Positions 58,056 to 64,000 of a stretch of DNA of 64,000 nucleotides are shown in pieces. The stretch is taken from contig JACQDV010000083.1 of the NCBI GenBank assembly GCA_016200915.1, positions 32,605 through 96,604 on the forward strand, written 5' to 3'. The notes beneath the pieces are model-generated. The model was not told the DNA's origin. It ran no database searches and worked only from the letters and a program-made list of their open reading frames with translations. The DNA is from Sphingobacteriales bacterium (GTDB lineage: Bacteria; Bacteroidota; Bacteroidia; Chitinophagales; Chitinophagaceae). Numbering within the stretch: the first letter of the stretch is position 1; the number at the start of each line of letters is the position of its first letter. Both the position numbers and the translations under genes were made by a program.

Positions 58056-58421
58056 ATCAAAACAATATTAACAGCCCTGTTCTTTTTGATGGCTGGCAGT
58101 TTTGTATCTGCACAATCAGCAAAGAAAGATATACACGTAGTGGATACGACAAAGAAAGTAATGATTGTGGAAGCAGCCTGTGGTAAATGCAAGCTCTGTT
58201 TAAAGGGAACCGATTGTGGACTCGCAGTACGTATCAAAGGCAAAGCTTATTATGTGGATGGCACCAGTATAGATGATCATGGTGATGCACATACCAATGA
58301 TGGTTTTTGCAATGCCGTAAGAAAAGCCGAAGTGCAGGGAGAAATTGTGAATGGCAGATTTAAAGCAACGTACTTTAAACTCCTTCCTGACCAGCCAAAG
58401 AAAGAAAAACAAAAAGGCTGA
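58056..58421 (+). CDS. Secreted DUF6370 cysteine-motif protein, probable ATC start
   Basis: Small exported protein with EAACGKCKLCLKGTDCGLAVRI (four Cys, CxxCxxC plus one) and the highly conserved-looking YYVDGTSIDDHGDAHTNDGFCNAVRKAEVQG, matching what I recall as DUF6370. Function unknown; the Cys/His set suggests metal binding. No ATG precedes the signal peptide: ATG 58089 and TTG 58086 lie inside it. Reading from ATC at 58056 gives MKTILTALFFLMAGSFVSAQ, a perfect signal peptide, so the start is either a rare ATC codon or an ATG changed at its third base. Confidence 0.75.
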   Translation: MKTILTALFFLMAGSFVSAQSAKKDIHVVDTTKKVMIVEAACGKCKLCLKGTDCGLAVRIKGKAYYVDGTSIDDHGDAHTNDGFCNAVRKAEVQGEIVNGRFKATYFKLLPDQPKKEKQKG

Positions 58422-58627
58422 TTTATTTAGATAAACTTTTTAGAAAAACATTTTCTGTGCCGGTAATTTAATGGTCTTGTATTTCCCTTATGTTAACACA
58501 CACCGTGAAAAAACTTAATAAAATGGGTGATTTCACCATTGGTTTTAGTATTATGTAATGTAACTTTATTAAATCAATCTTTCCCTTTTGATTGCTTTTC
58601 GGTAGTGTTTCAGTTTGATTTTTTCAT

Positions 58628-58699
58628 GCAAAGAAATACAAGGAGCAAAGACGCCGGTTTTTTTTTGCGGCTAATTTACTTTGCGTCTTGGCGTGAAAT
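58628..58699. repeat. Loose cgcaaag/ctttgcg hairpin
   Basis: The arm gcaaagaaatacaagg...caaagacgcc (58628-58655) faces tttgcgtcttggcgtgaaa (58681-58699). It lies in the 530-bp gap before the Lys-rich gene; I see nothing else in that gap. Confidence 0.6.
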
Positions 58700-58951
58700 C
58701 AGACAATACATCGGGCAAATTTTGAAGCTGATACACTATTTGCTTTTCCTTTTACCTGCTAATGGTTGCTGATAAATTAAGGCAACAAAAACAAAAGTTA
58801 GAAATCTGTTTTCAGGTTGTTTTACAGCCTTCACGTAAAAAAGGAGGTAAGCATAGGAAAAAGAAAAATCAAACTACCATCAACGAGCTTCGCATTGAGT
58901 ATGTGAAGCAATTTTTTGTTAACACATTTCTTCGCTAACTTCAATAGCAGT

Positions 58952-59179
58952 ATGTCACCAAAGAAAAAATCAACTAAGAAAAAAAATAGTAAAAGCAAAC
59001 TTCAGCAAGGGCACGGAAAATCTTCACCCGGCCATTCCACTGCTACAGGTGATAATATTGTTGCGCCTCCACCATCCGGTAGCGATACCCCAATTCCCAT
59101 AGGCATTCCTGTAAGCGAGGAAGCGTTTAATAAAATGAAAGAACAAGCAAAACAAATTATTAAACCTTCTAAAAACTAG
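58952..59179 (+). CDS. Small Lys-rich protein sharing a motif with the next gene
   Basis: Not recognised. The 75-aa protein starts at ATG 58952 with a strongly basic segment (MSPKKKSTKKKNSKSK), a Gly/Ser/His stretch and a Pro-rich turn. It ends IPVSEEAFNKMKEQAKQIIKP. This end aligns with residues ~52-70 of the following protein (YPVTVAVFDKMKQAAVKHEK). No signal peptide. Only 3 nt separate the two genes, so they are surely co-translated or co-transcribed. A paired function is inferred from the shared motif and layout. Confidence 0.65.
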   Translation: MSPKKKSTKKKNSKSKLQQGHGKSSPGHSTATGDNIVAPPPSGSDTPIPIGIPVSEEAFNKMKEQAKQIIKPSKN

Positions 59180-59182
59180 AAG

Positions 59183-60838
59183 ATGGCAACTAAAAAAGCA
59201 AAGGCTGCTTCCGCCTCACACGGTGGCAGCGGTTCAGTAATTACACCTGGTTATTCTATTTCATTAGCTGATGTAAGTAAGGAAGATTTTATGCTGGAGC
59301 CTGATAATGCTGACCGGCCGGATTTTAAAATGTCAAAATATCCTGTAACAGTTGCTGTATTTGATAAAATGAAACAGGCAGCCGTAAAGCATGAAAAATC
59401 AAAAGCACTTCCACTAAAAGGCACACACGATGTATCTGATGGAGAGAGTGATATTGAGTCGAAAATTGTAGATAAAGAGGGAGTGCCTGAAGATGGAATA
59501 CATATGTCAAAAATTCCCGGTTCCAATGCACCGGTATCATTGGGGAATTTTGATGGTATTTCAGATACCGGATGGAGGCCTCCGGATTGTGTATTAGCCG
59601 TAGGCAGAAATGATGTAGTGGTGGGTGTGAATGCGGATATGGCCGGTTATTCAAAAACCGGTGCACAAACATTCAGGTGGGCAGGATATCTGACATTATT
59701 CAGAAACGTACTTCCGCAGGGGGCAATGGTGTTTGATCCAAAAATGATTTATGATCATTATGCCGGCAGGTATGTAATAATTGCAGGAGCATTAAGGCAA
59801 AATCCTAAAGGCTCCTGGTTGCTGGTTGGTGTTTCTCAAACTGCTAATCCTGCCGGTGCTTATTGGGTGTGGGCTTTGGATGCCACACTCGATGGAAGTA
59901 CAGCTACTACTAACTGGTCTGATTATCCTTGTCTCGGTTTTGATACACAGGCACTTTATATTACTACTAATCAATTTGGATTTTCCAGCGGATTTCAATA
60001 TTCAAAATTACGCATACTCAATAAAGCTGAATTATACGGTGGCGGTAATGGCGCCAATCACAGCATACGCTGGTACGATTTCTGGAAAATGAAAGATACC
60101 AATGGAGGTTTATCATTTACTGTTCAGCCATGTAAACATTTCAGGGGTACTGGAGGAAATCCTGATGCTTACTTTGTAAATACCGGATTTGGAGCTAATT
60201 CTTTTATCACTTTATGGACATTAGCCAATCCTTTAGCATACTGGAAAACCGGAACAGCTCCTTCACTTACAAAAGCAAATATCGGCTGTCGTGCTTATGA
60301 TCTGCCTCCACAGGCAGATCAGCCCGGTTCTACCACAGATATTGCCACCAACGATAACCGTATGCTAAGTGCAGTATTTCAATATGCGGGTGGTGTGCAG
60401 CGTATTTGGTGTGCACATAATTCAAAAGGATCGTGGGCGGGAGACACTGCTGCCCGTTCAGTAATTCAATGGTATGAGATTGATGTCGTCTCAAAAAAAG
60501 TAATACAACAAAATTCATTTGGAGCCAAAGGATATTCTTATTTCTTCCCGGCTGTATGTGTTGACCAAAGACGCAATGCCTTTTTTGTTTTCAGCAGATC
60601 TTCAGCTAATGAATATGGAAGTGTGCGTCAAACAGGAAGATTGTCAACGGATGCACCCAATACACTACAGGGAAGTGCGTTGGTGATGGCAGGCTCAAGT
60701 GCTTACAATGGCGGCAGGTGGGGCGATTATTTTGAAATTTGCCGTGATGGAGCAGACCCTAATACCATTTGGGGAATTGGAGAATATGCAAGACCAGGAG
60801 GAAGATGGGGCACCCGTGTTTATGCTGCCAGGTTTTAA
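59183..60838 (+). CDS. Large beta-propeller-like protein without signal peptide
   Basis: Not recognised. A 551-aa protein with a Lys/Ala/Ser/Gly start (MATKKAKAASASHGGSGS), the PVTVAVFDKMKQAA motif shared with the upstream small protein, then from about residue 128 a region of repeated aromatic beta strands (DTGWRPPDCVLAVGRNDVVVGVNADM, GRYVIIAGALRQNPKGSWLLVGVSQT, NWSDYPCLGFDTQALYITTNQFGF). It ends NGGRWGDYFEICRDGADPNTIWGIGEYARPGGRWGTRVYAARF. Such domains are usually found in exported bacteroidete proteins, yet no Sec signal or T9SS tail is visible. Confidence 0.7.
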   Translation: MATKKAKAASASHGGSGSVITPGYSISLADVSKEDFMLEPDNADRPDFKMSKYPVTVAVFDKMKQAAVKHEKSKALPLKGTHDVSDGESDIESKIVDKEGVPEDGIHMSKIPGSNAPVSLGNFDGISDTGWRPPDCVLAVGRNDVVVGVNADMAGYSKTGAQTFRWAGYLTLFRNVLPQGAMVFDPKMIYDHYAGRYVIIAGALRQNPKGSWLLVGVSQTANPAGAYWVWALDATLDGSTATTNWSDYPCLGFDTQALYITTNQFGFSSGFQYSKLRILNKAELYGGGNGANHSIRWYDFWKMKDTNGGLSFTVQPCKHFRGTGGNPDAYFVNTGFGANSFITLWTLANPLAYWKTGTAPSLTKANIGCRAYDLPPQADQPGSTTDIATNDNRMLSAVFQYAGGVQRIWCAHNSKGSWAGDTAARSVIQWYEIDVVSKKVIQQNSFGAKGYSYFFPAVCVDQRRNAFFVFSRSSANEYGSVRQTGRLSTDAPNTLQGSALVMAGSSAYNGGRWGDYFEICRDGADPNTIWGIGEYARPGGRWGTRVYAARF

Positions 60839-60854
60839 ACAAAATTTTGTAACC

Positions 60855-60878
60855 AGCCCCGGAAGAAATTCCGGGGCT
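60855..60878. promoter_or_regulatory. Intercistronic hairpin with GAAA tetraloop
   Basis: A perfect 10-bp stem agccccggaa/ttccggggct closes a GAAA loop. No T run follows on the plus strand and the next start is 12 nt away, so it may be an attenuator or mRNA-stability element rather than a full terminator. Confidence 0.6.
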
Positions 60879-60890
60879 TAACTATACTTT

Positions 60891-61220
60891 ATGGAGCCTT
60901 TTTTTGATGGAGGATTATTTGAATTGTTTATTGCCGTATGTGTTGGTTATGGATTGAATTATATTTTTCAGCGCAAGATTTTATTGGTGATTTTTTCTTT
61001 GGTGGCACTGGCTGCTCCCTTAGTATTATTTTTTAGCAGGAATAATGAACTGGTTTACTGGATGCTGGCAATAGCGTTATTCAACTCAGTATTGCTGATT
61101 GTATTATTATGGAAACAGAAAATGTATAACACAAACAATGCGCCGTTGTTTGACCTGAAAAAAATTACTGCTAAGTTTTTTAAAAAGAAAGTAAATACTG
61201 CTGAAATACATAATGCCTGA
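60891..61220 (+). CDS. Small three-helix membrane protein of unknown function
   Basis: Not recognised. The 109-aa product has three hydrophobic segments (FELFIAVCVGYGLNYIF, ILLVIFSLVALAAPLVLFF, VYWMLAIALFNSVLLIVLLW) and a basic cytoplasmic tail (LKKITAKFFKKKVN). It lies 52 nt after the beta-propeller gene, separated by a GAAA-loop hairpin, and may be the third gene of that transcript. A bidirectional terminator follows. Confidence 0.7.
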   Translation: MEPFFDGGLFELFIAVCVGYGLNYIFQRKILLVIFSLVALAAPLVLFFSRNNELVYWMLAIALFNSVLLIVLLWKQKMYNTNNAPLFDLKKITAKFFKKKVNTAEIHNA

Positions 61221-61244
61221 TGCGGAAGAACTATTGAATTTTAT

Positions 61245-61281
61245 AAAAATACCATCCCACCACTGGCGGGATGGTATTTTT
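61245..61281. terminator. Bidirectional terminator
   Basis: The segment aaaaataccatccc pairs with gggatggtattttt around a short loop (61245-61281), ending the plus-strand membrane gene and the minus-strand gene at 61296. Confidence 0.88.
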
Positions 61282-61295
61282 ATTGATAATGTTGT

Positions 61296-61874
61296 TTATA
61301 ATTTGACTAAAGTATTATGCATCTCTTCGCTTGTCAGTAATTCAGTTGGCGACTTTGCAGTGTATTGAATATGCATAGTATAAATATTATTAGCAAAATC
61401 CACTGCTATTTGAATGATGCTGCGGTCTGTTACCCACTTCGACATTAATTGCTGAGTGGAATTAATGTTTTCTTCGGGCACCACTCTTTTATTGGTTATA
61501 TAATTCGAATTATTCCAGTATTCTTTTACTTTAACCGGCTCACCATATTTCCGGATGAGCAGATTTTTAAAATGGAGATAATCCGATTCGTATGATGGTA
61601 AGCTGGAATATTTTTGAGTAAAGACATAATTGCCTGTTACCAGTTTATCATTATCATTAAACCCGTAAATAACACTACAGTTATATCCGCCAAGCATATC
61701 TCTGTATACAAGTACATTGTCATTGTCTTTAAAGGAGAAAGTTGTTTTTTCATTTTGTTGTACTACTGCTGAAGGGGCACCCCAATCAAAACTGCGAAAA
61801 TCTTTTGCGTCCTGTGCTTTTGCATTGCTGAATACTCCTGCGCAAATGAGGAGAATTAAAATAGATTTTTTCAT
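61296..61874 (-). CDS. Secreted protein of unknown function
   Basis: Not recognised. The 192-aa product has a signal peptide (MKKSILILLICAGVFSNAKAQ). The mature domain begins FRSFDWGAPSAVVQQNEKTTF and contains FKNLLIRKYGEPVKVKEYW. A F-x-W-G-x-S start and a late YGxP segment are a pattern I associate with small periplasmic proteins of unknown role; I cannot name the family. It converges on the membrane gene across a terminator. Its upstream gap (61875-62159, 285 nt) shows no feature I can support. Confidence 0.7.
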   Translation of the reverse strand: MKKSILILLICAGVFSNAKAQDAKDFRSFDWGAPSAVVQQNEKTTFSFKDNDNVLVYRDMLGGYNCSVIYGFNDNDKLVTGNYVFTQKYSSLPSYESDYLHFKNLLIRKYGEPVKVKEYWNNSNYITNKRVVPEENINSTQQLMSKWVTDRSIIQIAVDFANNIYTMHIQYTAKSPTELLTSEEMHNTLVKL

Positions 61875-62159
61875 GGCTTACATTTTTATATGGTGATTGA
61901 TTAATACTTCTCTGACCATGTATGCCGTAAAAAGTATAACCGGGCTTTGTTAAGGATTAATTAAGATGGGAAATGCAGTTGTTATTTTGGTAATGATGCA
62001 GGGGAAATAATCCGCAGCTTCCTAAAAAATATTTTTATAATGTAGAAATTAATGTATATTCAATATCTCTAACTGATTACATCTCACCTTTAGTTTAATC
62101 GCTTATTGCTTTGTTCTCTCTGGAAACTTAATTTATTTTTTCATTAAATAATAATCGAC

Positions 62160-62897
62160 ATGAGAAAGATTTTCTTATTACTGCTAATGGCAGTAACGAC
62201 CAACGCATTTGGACAAGGTAAAACCATTTATTCTGTTTCCCGGGTTAAGCCAAAAATTGGTATGACCACTGCATTTGAAACAGCCTGGAAGGCACACGTT
62301 GCCAAGTTTCATAGTGGGGATGATAAAAGAACGGTAATGGAGATAACCAGCGGAGACCGTGCCGGCTCTTATCTTTTAATACAAGGCCCCATGACCTATG
62401 CGGACATGGACGTAGAAAAAACAAACCAAACGGCTCACGATGCAGATTATGATAAAACAATTGCGCCTACACTGGCAGAAGAAGGCGGTACCTTTTATTA
62501 CCAGTACCTCGATAGTTTAAGTTTTAATACAGATGTGCAGGGAGATAAATCTATAGTAACACTAACCTGGATCAAAAGCGGAAAGATGGGCGATTACAGA
62601 GCGGAAGTAAAAAAAGGAGTGGATATGTCTAAAAAAATCAACTCACCTTTTAATAATTTTCGTTATCAGCAGATGGCAGCTGGTTCCAGTCCGCAAATGG
62701 CTTCTGTATATGTTTTAAAAGATGGCTTTAAGCAATTAGAGCAGGATTATTTTAAAGATGCGCCAAACTTCAGGGACAATTATGTAAAAATGTATGGTAT
62801 TGATGCATGGATGGACCGTGTTAAACTGCTGGATGAGATTGTAGTAAAAACAGAAGTGTACATGCGGAAAAAAAGAGCTGATCTGAGCTCTAAATAA
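62160..62897 (+). CDS. Secreted protein, possible ferredoxin-like (dimeric alpha-beta barrel) fold
   Basis: Not firmly recognised. The 245-aa product has a signal peptide (MRKIFLLLLMAVTTNAFGQ) and a mature part that looks like two ABM/dimeric alpha-beta-barrel halves: IYSVSRVKPKIGMTTAFETAWKAHVAKFH...YLLIQGPMTYADMD, then DKSIVTLTWIKSGKMGDYRAEVKKGVDMSKKI...MASVYVLKDG. No cofactor or catalytic residues can be named. A terminator hairpin follows 24 nt after the stop. Confidence 0.7.
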   Translation: MRKIFLLLLMAVTTNAFGQGKTIYSVSRVKPKIGMTTAFETAWKAHVAKFHSGDDKRTVMEITSGDRAGSYLLIQGPMTYADMDVEKTNQTAHDADYDKTIAPTLAEEGGTFYYQYLDSLSFNTDVQGDKSIVTLTWIKSGKMGDYRAEVKKGVDMSKKINSPFNNFRYQQMAAGSSPQMASVYVLKDGFKQLEQDYFKDAPNFRDNYVKMYGIDAWMDRVKLLDEIVVKTEVYMRKKRADLSSK

Positions 62898-62921
62898 AAT
62901 AAATTTTGTGCAGGGTTTATA

Positions 62922-62951
62922 AAAGGCGGAATGAATGTTCCGTCTTTTTTT
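62922..62951 (+). terminator. Rho-independent terminator
   Basis: The segment aaggcggaa pairs with ttccgtctt (one G-U) around a 5-nt loop, and a run of T follows. Confidence 0.8.
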
Positions 62952-63020
62952 TATCAATTGACTTTGACGGAGACACGGCCTGCAATTAGTTCAGGATATT
63001 TATAGTAAGGAAAAGATTTG

Positions 63021-63590
63021 TTATCCCAGGATGCGGGAAATAAAATCAGAGTGCAGGCTGATCTTCATAAATGCCGTTATGCCCAATATGATTCCTGTTA
63101 TGCTTACTGCAGTGGCAAAATACAATAACCATTTCTTTTGTGTTAAAGAAGAGATGCCCAGCATAGCAATAGCAATGGTGAGTAATGCTTCAGTCATGTC
63201 AAACTGGTCGTCGAATAAGTTGAGGTCTTCGTATTGTTTACTGTAACCTTCTGCCTGTTTTTTTATTTCTTCTTTTTCAGTTTCGTAACGGGTTATGGAA
63301 GCTTCATATTTTTTTATAACGGACTCATTAGCGGTGTTGTTACCGGCTTTTAATATCTCCAGTGAATTTTCGGTAATAGATTGTTTGGTGCTTTTTGCCT
63401 GGTAGTATGACCATGCATCAATACTGTGTGCCTGTGCCTCTTCCATCGCCTGCACAATATTGCCGTCTTTTACATTACATAAGGCCATAAATGTGGCAGT
63501 GATGGCAACCACCACGGCCACCATGGAATTGATCTTATTTTTTTTGCCCTGTTCAACGCTTTCCTGTATGGTTTCGCTTATTTCGCTCAT
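63021..63590 (-). CDS. DUF4337 membrane protein
   Basis: A 189-aa protein with the DUF4337 layout: a short cytoplasmic start, an N-terminal helix (INSMVAVVVAITATFMALCNV), the family's QAHSIDAWSYYQAKSTKQ block (about 54-71), a charged coiled coil (YEASITRYETEKEEIKKQAEGYSKQYEDL) and two C-terminal helices (ALLTIAIAMLGISSLTQKKWLLYFATAVSITGIILGI). Function is not known. The gap 63591-64000 holds only the direct repeats below. Confidence 0.85.
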   Translation of the reverse strand: MSEISETIQESVEQGKKNKINSMVAVVVAITATFMALCNVKDGNIVQAMEEAQAHSIDAWSYYQAKSTKQSITENSLEILKAGNNTANESVIKKYEASITRYETEKEEIKKQAEGYSKQYEDLNLFDDQFDMTEALLTIAIAMLGISSLTQKKWLLYFATAVSITGIILGITAFMKISLHSDFISRILG

Positions 63591-63713
63591 ACTGTTTTAA
63601 TGAAGCGTAAAATTAAGTGAGTTGTTAAGTTTGGATGTTATTCAATAGTTATTTGATAAATCAATATTAAGATGGTTGCTATCGTTGTTTTTGTTCCAGA
63701 GTAGTACGATTGG

Positions 63714-64000
63714 TTGGTACATTACGTCATTGCGGGGAACGAAGAAATCTGCTTTATTGATAGCAGGAAGATTGATTTTGTAAGAGCAGATTGCCACGAC
63801 AAGCTACGCAAGTCCCGCAATGACGGTATTTGTGTATTTGTTGAGTTTTTGTGCTGCTGTGGTGAAGGGCTGTGGTTCTTTGATGTTGCAAAGTCGTAGA
63901 TACAATTTATAATTAGTTGGTGCATTACGTCATTGCGAGGGACGAAGCAATCTGCTTTATAGATAGCAGGAAGATTGATTTTGTAAGAGCAGATTGCCAC
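63714..64000. repeat. Direct repeats of a gtcattgcgagg/atctgcttt element at the window edge
   Basis: The 84-bp segments 63714-63797 and 63917-64000 are nearly identical at an offset of 203 bp. The first copy continues into an inverted match: cgtcattgcgggg (63726-63738) with ccccgcaatgacg-like cccgcaatgacg (63814-63825), and atctgctt with its complement aagagcagat. The second copy is cut by the window end. The core is shared with 41451-41493 and 41628-41669. Confidence 0.85.

Noticed and set aside
58527..58772. 81-aa ORF with hydrophobic residues
   Set aside because: Runs through a ctttgcg-type hairpin and has mixed composition without a plausible domain or start region.

Overview
The window looks like an ordinary chromosomal stretch of a Bacteroidota member, most likely a Chitinophagaceae/Chitinophagales relative. 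The evidence is the AT-rich DNA, many signal peptides ending in an -AQ type cleavage site, promoters of the TAnnTTTG type, a GEVED/type IX-secretion adhesin, an Mrp protein without the usual CxxC, and a fused OppD-OppF ATPase. The family placement is inference. I see no rRNA, tRNA, CRISPR array, prophage or intact insertion sequence.

Layout. 0.1-7.7 kb: shikimate kinase, a DUF423 membrane protein, a secreted hypothetical, a penicillin-acylase-type Ntn hydrolase, a tandem UspA protein, a carboxypeptidase-D-like repeat protein and Mrp. 7.7-14.7 kb: secreted amidohydrolase, PaiB-like flavoprotein, retropepsin-like protease, kynureninase, a ParE/RelE-type toxin-antitoxin pair, PyrF, an SGNH hydrolase and a YCII protein. 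14.8-17.1 kb: an ECF sigma / anti-sigma / GIN-type surface protein operon. 17.5-23.2 kb: glutaryl-CoA dehydrogenase, GNAT, a lipoprotein with an NlpC/P60-like fold, HAD phosphatase, acyltransferase, acyl-CoA thioesterase and QueA with a structured leader. 23.6-31.2 kb: a frame-disrupted T9SS adhesin and a 1263-aa TraB/Tiki-domain protein. 31.2-38.9 kb: fused dipeptide ABC ATPase, AMP nucleosidase, four-helix-bundle protein, HsdR-N-like nuclease-fold protein, trypsin-like protease, UspA, glutamate dehydrogenase and CcsA/CcmD. 39.2-45.8 kb: two methyltransferases, RNase HI, a LysM protein and Fmt. 45.8-54.2 kb: three large secreted proteins transcribed away from a TPR histidine kinase/LuxR-type regulator pair. 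54.2-64 kb: NamZ-type muramidase, FKBP, DinB, WYL regulator, GNAT, DUF6370, a Lys-rich small protein with a beta-propeller-like partner, and DUF4337.

The most striking content is not a gene. Arrays of degenerate 7-bp tandem repeats occur at about 16 places. Unit families recur between distant loci and on both strands. Intergenic arrays run up to start or stop codons, and other arrays lie in frame inside essential-type genes (Fmt, an RsmF-like methyltransferase, an ABC ATPase, an O-methyltransferase, a LysM protein). Fmt also carries a separate in-frame 72-bp palindromic element. Alongside these are ctttgcg-type hairpins, a gtcattgcgagg/atctgcttt family, gttggtcgcctgaccaac palindromes, a 19-bp terminal-inverted-repeat element and a gaggctgtcc inverted-repeat element. 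Together they indicate a genome heavily seeded with small non-autonomous repeats.
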